This document shows positions 44,805 through 53,488 of a stretch of DNA of 53,964 bases, piece after piece; position 1 is the stretch's first letter, and the number at the start of each line of letters is the position of its first letter. The translations under genes were made by a program, and so were the position numbers. A model generated the notes under the pieces. It was not told the origin of the DNA. It did no database searches and worked only from the letters and a program-made list of their open reading frames with translations. This DNA comes from UMGS1696 sp963642885 (GTDB lineage: Bacteria > Bacillota > Clostridia > Oscillospirales > CAG-272): the NCBI GenBank assembly GCA_963642885.1, contig CAVIJI010000012.1, forward strand, positions 1 to 53,964, written 5' to 3'.

Positions 44805-46316
44805 TCAGTTTCCCGTATACTGGTCGAGCTTTTCAAGCAGCTTGCTCATTGCTTTTTTGCTCAATTTTTCATTGCTCTTGAGTTTAGACTCAAGGCTCTC
44901 ACCCTGTATGTTATCGTAGAAGAGATTATAAATGCTTCCGACACTGTCACCCCATGCGAAGCTGAAGTCGGAAGTTACGGAGTCGTGAATAATATCAATC
45001 ATTTCCGCGGTTTCCGCGTCACGTGAATACTTGTTTTTCAGAGCCTTGTCGTAATACACGGGAATAACCGTCTGACTCGAGAGAGAGCACATAGCCTCGA
45101 GTGTCGCGCCGATTGCGTCAAGCTTGCTGTCGGCTGCGGTAATCGGCACACCGTAAATCGGCACACCGTCATACTGATTTGAACGGTAATTTTCCTGATT
45201 TTCATCATACTTAGGCATCGGAATTATGTAGAAGTTATCTTCCATTTCACGTATTTTCTCGTTTCCCGCAAATTCAATCGTGTTCGGGCAGAAGAGAAGA
45301 CGTCCCGACGTGAACATTTCCACCGACTGTGTATCGAATTCGCTGTTTTCGAGCATTTTCGCACCTGTATTATTGTAGAACAGATTGTGCAGCTTATTGA
45401 ATACGTTTATCGTATGCTCATTGTTGACCGAAACATACGGAATTCCGTTATCATCATACGATGTATAAACGACATTCGCGGCAAACGCCATACCGTTGAG
45501 CACATGTCCCTTCTGCATTATAACACCGAAGCTGTCTCCGTTATCAACGGTTCCGTCACCGTTCAAATCCACATAAACATCTGCGGCGAATTCGGATAAT
45601 TTATCGAGAGTCCATTTGCCTTCTTTTACCAGTGTATATATATCTGTATCGGAATAATGGTTGCTCCACATCGCAGAGTTAACGAACATCGCGTAGATAT
45701 AGCTTATATACTGTATCGACAAATCTCCCGTCGCCCAGTAGTGAATGTTGTCGTAGCTGATGTTGTCGTTATAGCCCCGGCTCCAGTAGGGTTTCGACAG
45801 GTCAAGGTAATTGATATTGTCGAGATTTTTCAGTACACCCTGAGAAGCAAGACTTATGTTGAAACGGGTATGTCCGCAAAGAACATCGAATTCATCGGTT
45901 CCCGCCGCTACCGCATTGGTTACAACCGAGTTGAATTCGCCGTAGCCTGTTGTAGCTCCGCGAGCAATCTCTATATTCACACCGAGACGCTCGGAAATTA
46001 CAAGATTTCGGTTATATACCGCATCGTTTACAACCTCGGTGGCATCATCCTCTTCGAGAAGTGCTATCGAAGTACTGGTATAAGATGCGAGAAAGCTTAC
46101 CGTCTGATCATCGAATTTCAATGTATCCGGCAGATCGTCGAGGTATTTCTTTGTTTCTTCCTCCGTTTCGGTCACCTGCTCGGTTTCCGCGGCATTTACG
46201 GTGGTTTCGTTCGATGTGCTTTCGATGTCCGAATTGCCCGTGTCAGAGCATGACACAGATGACAGCAAAATCAGAGCTGCCAAAACAGCCGATAAAGATC
46301 GCTTTGTTTTTTTCAT
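44805..46316 (-). CDS. Extracellular solute-binding lipoprotein (glycan uptake)
   Basis: A 503-residue secreted lipoprotein. The signal peptide (1-22) ends in the lipobox LSSVSC, giving a lipid-anchored Cys23. A Ser/Thr/Glu linker (about 24-60) leads to a family-1 type binding fold. An EF-hand-like calcium loop, DLNGDGTVDNGDSFG, sits mid-chain. YLDLSKPYW and EGKWTLDKLSEFA are conserved and recur in the paralog at 48918-50408. It probably captures oligosaccharides for an ABC importer, but no permease genes lie beside it. It is last in the leftward araC operon. Confidence 0.88.
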   Translation of the reverse strand: MKKTKRSLSAVLAALILLSSVSCSDTGNSDIESTSNETTVNAAETEQVTETEEETKKYLDDLPDTLKFDDQTVSFLASYTSTSIALLEEDDATEVVNDAVYNRNLVISERLGVNIEIARGATTGYGEFNSVVTNAVAAGTDEFDVLCGHTRFNISLASQGVLKNLDNINYLDLSKPYWSRGYNDNISYDNIHYWATGDLSIQYISYIYAMFVNSAMWSNHYSDTDIYTLVKEGKWTLDKLSEFAADVYVDLNGDGTVDNGDSFGVIMQKGHVLNGMAFAANVVYTSYDDNGIPYVSVNNEHTINVFNKLHNLFYNNTGAKMLENSEFDTQSVEMFTSGRLLFCPNTIEFAGNEKIREMEDNFYIIPMPKYDENQENYRSNQYDGVPIYGVPITAADSKLDAIGATLEAMCSLSSQTVIPVYYDKALKNKYSRDAETAEMIDIIHDSVTSDFSFAWGDSVGSIYNLFYDNIQGESLESKLKSNEKLSKKAMSKLLEKLDQYTGN

Positions 46317-46392
46317 TGTCTTTTCTCCTTATATACTTGAAATAATAATGTTGCGGTAATCAGGTCGGCAACTCGAATGCCGAATTATTACA

Positions 46393-47352
46393 TCAGTTTT
46401 TTTCGAAAACGGCTATCTCGCATTCATCTCCCGCAGAAGCCGCAGCGGGAAAGATTATATCACTCTCATGCCATTCAACAGGCTGAATCCAGACATGACG
46501 TCCCTTCCATCCCGAGCCTGCCACGGTATTCGCATGGTATACTACAAACATTTTACCGTCCGCATCAGTTGTAAACGAACAATGTCCGGGGCCGAAGGTT
46601 TTGTCGGTTTTCGAAAATACCGAAGCGTCCGATTTGTGCCAGCACTCGGCGTTGAGTATATCTCCCACTCCGGAGAATGTAAGCTTACCGAGGCAGTAAT
46701 AGTCGCTCCAGCTTCCGCTTGCGGAGTATATGATGTGAACCGTGTCTCCCTTTACCAGTGCCACGGGACCTTCGTTTATATGCGGTCTTCCGCCGAGCTG
46801 TTCCCATTCCATGTCGGGTTTCGACAGCATAACTCTCTCGGAATCTATCGTGTGAGGGTCCGACATATGTGCGATGTAAATATTCTGCGCAACGTTTTCG
46901 TCGCCTTCCCAGCCCGACCATATGAAATAGCATTCGCCTTTATACTGAAGTACAGTACCGTCAATTGCCCATTTATCGGTTTTATCCGTGATTTTACCGA
47001 GCATTTCATAGTCATCCGTCGGTTTATCACCCATACATCCGAGCACGTACATTCTGTGATTGTAGTTGTCGCCATTGTCCGCGGCAACATATATGTACCA
47101 TCTTCCGTTTATCTTGTGAAGCTCGGGTGCCCAGTATTCGTGTGAATATTCCGTACCACTCGGAGCGGTATACACAACTCTGCCGCCATCGGTTGTGATT
47201 TTATCGGGAGCCTCTATTTCATTTACGCAAACTCCGTTCCACGCGGAATAGCAGTAATAATAGCTGTCACCGTCGCGAATAACCCACGGGTCGTCTCCGT
47301 GTTCGCATACGGGATTCGTGAATTTGCGTTTGATTATTCTTCTGTTTTCCAT
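46393..47352 (-). CDS. Glycoside hydrolase family 43, second copy
   Basis: A 319-residue five-bladed propeller hydrolase, different from the one at 5304-6209. Catalytic residues are Asp21 (HGDDPWVI), Asp131 (WAIDGTV) and Glu194 (INEGPVAL). EYWAPELHKINGRWYIYVAA in outline is the blade signature, and GPGHCSFT is a late calcium- or substrate-site motif. It lacks a signal peptide, so it is cytoplasmic. It probably removes arabinofuranosyl or similar units. It starts 12 bases after the HD gene. Confidence 0.93.
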   Translation of the reverse strand: MENRRIIKRKFTNPVCEHGDDPWVIRDGDSYYYCYSAWNGVCVNEIEAPDKITTDGGRVVYTAPSGTEYSHEYWAPELHKINGRWYIYVAADNGDNYNHRMYVLGCMGDKPTDDYEMLGKITDKTDKWAIDGTVLQYKGECYFIWSGWEGDENVAQNIYIAHMSDPHTIDSERVMLSKPDMEWEQLGGRPHINEGPVALVKGDTVHIIYSASGSWSDYYCLGKLTFSGVGDILNAECWHKSDASVFSKTDKTFGPGHCSFTTDADGKMFVVYHANTVAGSGWKGRHVWIQPVEWHESDIIFPAAASAGDECEIAVFEKN

Positions 47353-47364
47353 CTATCTCTCCGT

Positions 47365-47856
47365 TCAGTCTATCTTATATATTTTTTTCAAAAGCTCTGT
47401 ACCCGTTTTTGTTCTGAAAATATTCTTCATTGTATTTCTGATGTTATCCGCAGAATCACCGCCTTCATCCGCGTTTACAAGATAATCGGCCTCAAGCAGA
47501 ATACGGTAATCGATGCCGTCCACCTCTGACGGTGTGTGGTGATGCCCGATAAGAAAAATCACTCGCTCGGCTATATTCTTATCGATATCCATTCCGTCAA
47601 GGAATTCTCTTCCGAGAATCATGCCTTCTTTTTCCTGATATTTGCCGTTTGTATTCCCGTATTTCACCCTGCAGAGAGGGCATGCTATGTCATGCATCAA
47701 AGCCGCCGTTTCCAGTATTGTCTGTGTACGGCTGTCAAGGCCTTCGCATTCGCCGATTGTTTTCGCGTATGCGTATACTTTAAGCAAATGACAGATGTCA
47801 TGCATATTTCCGTTCGAGTATTCAATCATTTTCTTTGCGATATCCGCTGTTTTCAT
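47365..47856 (-). CDS. HD-domain phosphohydrolase-like protein
   Basis: A 163-residue small HD protein. The metal-binding set is His23-type (CHLLKVY), MHD (AALMHDIA), GHHH and the late Asp in EADYLVNAD. Such proteins cleave phosphate esters or nucleotides; the substrate is unknown. The start at 47856 follows GGAGGG by 5 bases and overlaps the AraC gene end by 35 bases, which points to coupled expression. It sits between a regulator and a glycosidase, an odd place for a nucleotide hydrolase. Confidence 0.88.
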   Translation of the reverse strand: MKTADIAKKMIEYSNGNMHDICHLLKVYAYAKTIGECEGLDSRTQTILETAALMHDIACPLCRVKYGNTNGKYQEKEGMILGREFLDGMDIDKNIAERVIFLIGHHHTPSEVDGIDYRILLEADYLVNADEGGDSADNIRNTMKNIFRTKTGTELLKKIYKID

Positions 47857-48736
47857 TATTACCCTCCGAATTGTCCTTCCTGTATACTTTATTTTGCGAC
47901 ATTTCGCGGTACATTTTCGGTGACATTCCCTCGCTTTCCGAAATCACCGCATTCAGTCTTTGTCTGCTTCCGAGCCCGGAGCAAATCGCTATTTCAACCA
48001 TAGACATATCACTGGTGCAAAGCAGCTGCTTCGCTCTTTCAAGTCTCAGCATGCCTATGTATTCGAACACGGACATCCCCACTTCTTTTTTGAACAGCTT
48101 CTGCATATAACTCGGCGACAAATGCACCTTATCCGCTATCATCCTCAGCGTCAGCTCACTTCCCAGATCATAGTTTGCCGCAATATACTTCTTTATCGCA
48201 CTCACATAAACACTGTCCGTATTGAATCCGGATTCGATCATATGCGCAAGCGTAAAAAGGAGCTCTGCCGACATAATCTCTCTCGATACCTCGCAATCTA
48301 CGGTTTGCAGAAGCGAAATAATCTTGTACATTGTTCCGTCATCGCCGAGAAAACAGCAGTATTCTCTTTTTTTGAGGAACTCCGTTATATCCCGAGCTCC
48401 GTTAAAATATGACAGCACCGACCGATTCGATTCGCAGGTTTCAAGCTCGACGTTCAGTATTCTGCACGGATGCTCGCGGTCGATAAAAAGGTTATGTTTT
48501 ATCCCGCTGTATACATAAATAAAGCTGTTTTCCTTAAGCGTATATTTGTTTTCGTTTTTACTTATCGGATCGACACATGTGACAGTACATCTGCCTTCCT
48601 TGACATACATTATCTCAAATGCGTCATGGCAGTGTTCGTTCATTCTGTAAAATCTGTGATGCTCATTATAGTATCTGACAAGCCGTAAGGATGTTGTGTT
48701 GATATCGGCATCGTATAGATATGGATAAGTATTCAT
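47822..48736 (-). CDS. AraC-family transcriptional regulator
   Basis: A 304-residue regulator. The N-terminal cupin (about 30-120) has NEHCHDAFEIMYVKEGRC, the usual sugar-sensing pocket. The C-terminal pair of helix-turn-helix units (about 195-295) shows LTLRMIADKVHLSPSYMQKLFKKEVG and MVEIAICSGLGSRQRL. The ATG at 48736 follows GGGAGGG by 5-6 bases. It starts the leftward operon (HD, GH43, lipoprotein) and is divergent from the rightward lipoprotein-GH4-GH29 genes, so it may activate both. Confidence 0.92.
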   Translation of the reverse strand: MNTYPYLYDADINTTSLRLVRYYNEHHRFYRMNEHCHDAFEIMYVKEGRCTVTCVDPISKNENKYTLKENSFIYVYSGIKHNLFIDREHPCRILNVELETCESNRSVLSYFNGARDITEFLKKREYCCFLGDDGTMYKIISLLQTVDCEVSREIMSAELLFTLAHMIESGFNTDSVYVSAIKKYIAANYDLGSELTLRMIADKVHLSPSYMQKLFKKEVGMSVFEYIGMLRLERAKQLLCTSDMSMVEIAICSGLGSRQRLNAVISESEGMSPKMYREMSQNKVYRKDNSEGNNENSGYRKEND

Positions 48737-48773
48737 ATAACACCCTCCCGTGAGCAATAATAGCCATACTCCA

Positions 48774-48802
48774 ATTATAATCGCATTTGTCATTAAAGTC
48801 AA
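48774..48802 (-). promoter_or_regulatory. Promoter of the araC operon
   Basis: Minus strand TTGACT (48797-48802) and TATAAT (48774-48779) with a 17-base spacer: a strong constitutive type. Confidence 0.75.
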
Positions 48803-48876
48803 GGCAATACCATGTGATTTATGACATATTCGAAAAATGCGACACTTTATTTTATTACTCCTTCATACAGCCGTAA

Positions 48877-48885
48877 TGATATAAT
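48877..48885 (+). promoter_or_regulatory. Extended -10 box of the rightward glycan operon
   Basis: TGATATAAT has a perfect -10 with an extended TG. No good -35 lies 16-18 bases upstream, which is what an activator-dependent promoter looks like; the divergent AraC protein is the likely activator. Confidence 0.5.
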
Positions 48886-48917
48886 TAACGCAGCTGAATT
48901 TTTCAATGGAGGAATAT

Positions 48918-50408
48918 ATGAAACGTTCTTTTTTATGCATTTTTCTCGCGGTTCTCATGACATCTCTCGCTTCATGTGCGAGTGATAACAGTTCGGCATC
49001 ATCGGATACCGCGAATATCTCAGAAGATACGGTATATGCCGAAAAAACGGAAACCGATACGGAAACGGAAGTCGAAACCGAAGCGGAAACGTTATCGGAC
49101 GGACTCGGTGAACTCGATTTCGGCGGTGCTTCGTTTGTCATGTACACCCCCGATCCCGATATTATGACATGGGCGAACCCTGTGCTCGATGTCACTGAGC
49201 AAACGGGCGACATGCTTTCCGATGCGATTTACAACAGAAACCGCACAATCGAAGAAAGATTCAATGTAGTCATTTCCGAAAGCTACGGCCGCAGCGATCT
49301 CGGAGCACCTGCTCTGCGTACTCTTGTAAGCGCGGGAGATGAATCGTATTCCGTAGTATCGATGCTTGACAGATTCGCGCTTGTCTCACTCGGAGAAGAC
49401 CTCGTGACACCATATGATGAAATCGAATACATTGACCTTTCCAAACCGTATTGGGGCGGAGAGCTGCTGTCATACGCAAGTATAGGCGGAAGAAATTACT
49501 TCGGCTTCGGAGACTTCAGCCTGTACTCATACGACAACATCAGTGCATTACTCTTCAACAAAATAATGCTTACCGATAACGGTCTCGATGATGTATATAC
49601 TCTTGTAAGAGAGAAAAAGTGGACTCTCGATAAATTCGAGGAATACGCTCAAAAGGTAGTAAGAGACGCAGACGGCAACGGAACTATGGACGAAAACGAT
49701 ACATGGGGCTTTTTGTCTATGCCGAAGCAGGTACTCCCGACCATATGGATTTCAAGCGGTGAGCTGTCCGTTACGAAAGACGAAAACGATATACCCGTTC
49801 TCAATATGAACGATGAAAGCTTTGTAAATGTATTCACAAAGACATTCGAAGCAATCAGAGACTCGGGTATATGGTATGAAAATACCATTCAGTCCGATAC
49901 GGATATGACACTCGAAACCATGTTTATCAATTCCCAGTCACTGTTTCTCGACTCCACCTTTTTCAAGCTGCAGAGACTTCGCGACATGGACAGTGATTTC
50001 GGAATAATTCCGTATCCCATGGAAAACGAAGAGCAGGACGCATATTACTCGAGAGTCTCCGGTGCGCTGATTACGACAATACCCGTAACAAGCTCGATAA
50101 AGGATATGACCGGAGCTATTCTCGAAGCAATGGCTTGCTCATCGAGAAATGATATTATACCCGTTTATTATGAAATCGCGCTTAAATCGAAGTACTCCAG
50201 AGACACGGAGTCAAGCGATATGCTCGACATAATATTCGGAAATCGTGTATACGACCTCGGTGATTCCTTATGGTGCGATCAGATACGCGATAACTTCGTT
50301 AAGGAAATGTTCCAGTCAAACGACCGCGACATAGCCTCAAAGCTTAAAGCACGTCAGAAAATCATTACAAAGACGATGGATAAGAACATCTCCGCATTGA
50401 CGGACTGA
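48918..50408 (+). CDS. Extracellular solute-binding lipoprotein, paralog
   Basis: A 496-residue secreted lipoprotein. The start is ATG 48918, 5 bases after GGAGG. Signal peptide 1-18 with lipobox TSLASC. A Thr/Glu-rich linker (about 20-55) precedes the binding fold. It shares with the leftward lipoprotein YIDLSKPYW, EKKWTLDKFEEYA, an EF-hand-like loop DADGNGTMDENDTWG and IPVYYEIALKSKYSRD, so the two arose by duplication and diverged. It is first in the rightward operon. No ABC permease is near. Confidence 0.88.
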   Translation: MKRSFLCIFLAVLMTSLASCASDNSSASSDTANISEDTVYAEKTETDTETEVETEAETLSDGLGELDFGGASFVMYTPDPDIMTWANPVLDVTEQTGDMLSDAIYNRNRTIEERFNVVISESYGRSDLGAPALRTLVSAGDESYSVVSMLDRFALVSLGEDLVTPYDEIEYIDLSKPYWGGELLSYASIGGRNYFGFGDFSLYSYDNISALLFNKIMLTDNGLDDVYTLVREKKWTLDKFEEYAQKVVRDADGNGTMDENDTWGFLSMPKQVLPTIWISSGELSVTKDENDIPVLNMNDESFVNVFTKTFEAIRDSGIWYENTIQSDTDMTLETMFINSQSLFLDSTFFKLQRLRDMDSDFGIIPYPMENEEQDAYYSRVSGALITTIPVTSSIKDMTGAILEAMACSSRNDIIPVYYEIALKSKYSRDTESSDMLDIIFGNRVYDLGDSLWCDQIRDNFVKEMFQSNDRDIASKLKARQKIITKTMDKNISALTD

Positions 50409-50472
50409 ATTGTAAATCGATAAAACAAATTTTGTTTTTAAAAATTTTTAATATACAAAAAGGAGAATTACC

Positions 50473-51972
50473 ATGAGCTTTAAAATAGCATTTATCGGAG
50501 CGGGAAGCATAGGCTTTACAAGAAAGCTTCTTTCCGATATCCTCACAGTTCCCGAATTCCACGATGTGGAAATTGCATTTACCGATATCAACGAACGCAA
50601 CCTCGAGATGGTATATCAGCTCTGTCAGCGTGACATCGATGAAAACGGACTCAACATAAAGATTCATCCGACTCTTGACAGACGTGAAGCATTCCGCGAT
50701 GCTAAATACGTAATCAACGCCGTCAGAATAGGTATGCTCGAAGCATTCGAAAAGGATATCGAAGTAGGACTTCGTTACGGCGTTGACCAGTGTGTCGGCG
50801 ATACACTCTGTGCAGGCGGTATCATGTACGGTCAGAGAGGCATAAACGCTATGCTCGATTTCTGTAAAGATATCAGAGAGGTTGCACTTCCCGGATGCAT
50901 TCTTCTCAGCTATTCGAACCCCTGCGCAATGATGACATGGGCTGCCAACAAATACGGCCATGTTAAGACAATAGGTTTGTGCCACGGTGTACAGGGCGGT
51001 CACGCTCAGATCGCATCCGCACTCGGATATGATCAGAAGGATGTAGACATCATCTGCGCCGGACTCAATCACCAGACATGGTATATTCAGGTAAAGCACA
51101 ACGGCGAGGATCTCACAGGTAAAATACTCGAAGCTTACGAAAACAACGAATGGCTTTCCAGAACGGAAAAGGTTCGTATTGACATGCTTAAGCACTTCGG
51201 CTACTATTCAACCGAATCCAACGGTCACCTTTCCGAGTACGTTGCATGGTACAGAAAGAATCCCGAAGAAATCAATCGTTGGCTTGATCACGCAGGCGGA
51301 TGGGGCAACGGCGAAACAGGCGGTTACCTCAGAATTTGCCGTGAAAGCCGCAACTGGTTCGAAACCGATTTTCCGAACTGGATGAAGGCTCCCGCATTCA
51401 AGTATCTTCCCGAAAACCGTTCTCATGAACACGGCTCATACATTATCGAAGGTCTCGAAACAGGCAGAGTATACCGCGGTCACTTCAATGTTATGAACAA
51501 CGGTACAATTTCAAACCTTCCCGACGAATGTGTTGTCGAGGTTCCCGGATACGTTGACAAGAACGGCATCAGCATTCCGAAGGTAGGCGAATTACCGCTC
51601 GGATGCGCTGCTGTTTGCTCACAGTCTTCATGGGTACAGCGTCTTTCTGTCGAAGCTGCGGTTCGCGGCGACAGAAAGCTCCTCGTACAGGCAATGATGA
51701 TGGATCCTCTGACAGGAGCGCTCCTTACAACACCCGAAATAGACCAGATGACAGACGAATACCTCATCGAAGAAGCGGAATGGCTGCCTCAGTATGCCGA
51801 TGAAATCGTACTCGCAAAGGAAAGAATGGAGCAGCGTAAAGCAAACGGCACATTTATCACAAAGCATAGAAATGATAAGGGTGCCGCGAGAATCCACGAA
51901 AAAACAATCGAAGAAATGAAGCAAAACGCCGCGAAATCCACGGAAGTCGCGTCCAAAGCCGATAAAACCTAA
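50473..51972 (+). CDS. Glycoside hydrolase family 4 (alpha-galactosidase/glucosidase type)
   Basis: A 499-residue NAD- and Mn-dependent glycosidase that works by an oxidation-elimination route, in the cytoplasm. The NAD loop is GAGSIGF (9-15). Metal ligands are Cys170 (GLCHGV) and His200 (GLNHQTW). SNPCAMMT and VGDTLCAGGIMYGQR are typical of the MelA/AglA side of GH4. The exact sugar, galactose or glucose and phosphorylated or not, cannot be set. AAGGAG lies 8 bases before the ATG. It lies 64 bases after the lipoprotein gene. Confidence 0.93.
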   Translation: MSFKIAFIGAGSIGFTRKLLSDILTVPEFHDVEIAFTDINERNLEMVYQLCQRDIDENGLNIKIHPTLDRREAFRDAKYVINAVRIGMLEAFEKDIEVGLRYGVDQCVGDTLCAGGIMYGQRGINAMLDFCKDIREVALPGCILLSYSNPCAMMTWAANKYGHVKTIGLCHGVQGGHAQIASALGYDQKDVDIICAGLNHQTWYIQVKHNGEDLTGKILEAYENNEWLSRTEKVRIDMLKHFGYYSTESNGHLSEYVAWYRKNPEEINRWLDHAGGWGNGETGGYLRICRESRNWFETDFPNWMKAPAFKYLPENRSHEHGSYIIEGLETGRVYRGHFNVMNNGTISNLPDECVVEVPGYVDKNGISIPKVGELPLGCAAVCSQSSWVQRLSVEAAVRGDRKLLVQAMMMDPLTGALLTTPEIDQMTDEYLIEEAEWLPQYADEIVLAKERMEQRKANGTFITKHRNDKGAARIHEKTIEEMKQNAAKSTEVASKADKT

Positions 51973-52005
51973 TCTGTCCGCCAAGCAGAAGCGGGGGTAA
52001 TAAGT

Positions 52006-53478
52006 ATGAATATGGTAAAGGAATATTTATCTAAAATCGATTCCGTTATCGAAAACGGCAAATACAAAGATACATGGGAATCATTGTCGCAATACCGTGT
52101 ACCTCAATGGTATGTCGATTCAAAATTCGGTATATTCATCCATTGGGGAATATATTCCGTTCCGGCATTCTGCGGTGAGTGGTATTCCCGCAATATGTAT
52201 ATCAAAGGCTCATGGGAATACGAACACCATATTAAGACCTACGGTCCGCACAAGGATTTCGGATACAAGGATTTTATCCCGATGTTCAAGGCCGAGAAAT
52301 TCGATGCCGACGAATGGTGCGATTTATTCAAAGAAGCTGGTGCTCAATATGTCGTACCTGTTGCGGAGCATCACGACGGTTTCCAAATGTACAAAAGTGA
52401 AATTTCCAAGTGGAATGCTTACAACATGGGCCCTCACAGGGATGTTATCGGAGAGCTGTCCGAATCCGCATCGAATCACGGTCTGATAAACGGCGCGTCA
52501 TCCCACCGCGTAGAGCACTGGTTCTTCATGGGTCACGGCAGAGAATTCGAGAGCGACATCACGGATGATGAAAAGTACGGTGACTTTTATTATCCCGCAA
52601 TGCCCGAACCGAATCATCAGGATTTGTTTTCCGAGCCCACACCGACAGCCGAATTCCTTGAGGACTGGCTTGTTCGCTGCTGTGAAATAGTAGACCGCTT
52701 CAAACCGAGAATCGTTTACTTCGACTGGTGGATTCAACACAGCTCTGTTAAGCCTTATCTCAAAAAATTCGCGGCTTATTATTATAACCGCGCGGAAGAA
52801 TGGGGCGGCGGAGTCATAAACTATAAACATGACGCATTTATGTTCGGATGCGCAGTCGTGGACATCGAACGCGGACAATTTGCAGACGCAAAGCCGTTTA
52901 TTTGGCAGACCGATACCTCCGTTGCGAGAAATTCATGGGGATATACCGAGCATAACGATTACAAGAGTCCTTATGAAATAATATGCGATCTCGTCGATAT
53001 CGTCAGCAAAAACGGCAGACTGCTGCTTAATATAGGTCCTAAGCCCGACGGTACGATTCCCGATGATGATAAGAACATCCTTCTCGAAATCGGCAAATGG
53101 CTTAAGGTAAACGGAGAGGCAATCTACTCGTCAAAGGTCTGGAGATACTCGTCCGAAGGCCCTACCGAGGTGGTCGAAGGTCAGTTCTCGGACGGAAATA
53201 AAAAGTCCTATACCTCACGCGATATAAGATTCACCGTAAACCACGGAAATCTGTATGCGGCCGTTCTGAAGTATCCCGAAGACGGGGAAATCATCATTGA
53301 AAGTCTGCGTGAAGCCGATGCCAGCCGTCTGCCGCTGTTCCACGGAATCATCAAGGACGTTGATGTACTCGGATTCGATGAAAAGCCCGAATTCTCCCGT
53401 GATGAAAAAGGTCTTCACATAAAAACAAACACTGTAAGCAGTGAATACCCTGTTGTATTTAAAATCACGGTAGATTGA
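52006..53478 (+). CDS. Alpha-L-fucosidase, GH29
   Basis: A 490-residue fucosidase. The N-terminal barrel shows FGIFIHWGIYSVPAFCGEWY (about 41-60) and VAEHHDGFQMY (fucose-binding His pair, about 119-129). The nucleophile is Asp240 in RIVYFDWW. SKNGRLLLNIGPKPDGTI is a later hallmark, followed by a beta-sandwich. No signal peptide is seen, so it is cytoplasmic. It acts with the GH4 and GH43 enzymes on imported fucosylated glycans. A GGGGG site is 8 bases before the ATG. Confidence 0.95.
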   Translation: MNMVKEYLSKIDSVIENGKYKDTWESLSQYRVPQWYVDSKFGIFIHWGIYSVPAFCGEWYSRNMYIKGSWEYEHHIKTYGPHKDFGYKDFIPMFKAEKFDADEWCDLFKEAGAQYVVPVAEHHDGFQMYKSEISKWNAYNMGPHRDVIGELSESASNHGLINGASSHRVEHWFFMGHGREFESDITDDEKYGDFYYPAMPEPNHQDLFSEPTPTAEFLEDWLVRCCEIVDRFKPRIVYFDWWIQHSSVKPYLKKFAAYYYNRAEEWGGGVINYKHDAFMFGCAVVDIERGQFADAKPFIWQTDTSVARNSWGYTEHNDYKSPYEIICDLVDIVSKNGRLLLNIGPKPDGTIPDDDKNILLEIGKWLKVNGEAIYSSKVWRYSSEGPTEVVEGQFSDGNKKSYTSRDIRFTVNHGNLYAAVLKYPEDGEIIIESLREADASRLPLFHGIIKDVDVLGFDEKPEFSRDEKGLHIKTNTVSSEYPVVFKITVD

Positions 53479-53488
53479 AGGATAATTC

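Noticed and set aside
46468..47145. A 225-codon frame opposite the second GH43 gene
   Set aside because: Antisense shadow; the minus strand has all GH43 catalytic residues.
50365..51195. A 276-codon frame opposite the GH4 gene
   Set aside because: Antisense shadow; the plus-strand frame has the NAD and metal motifs.
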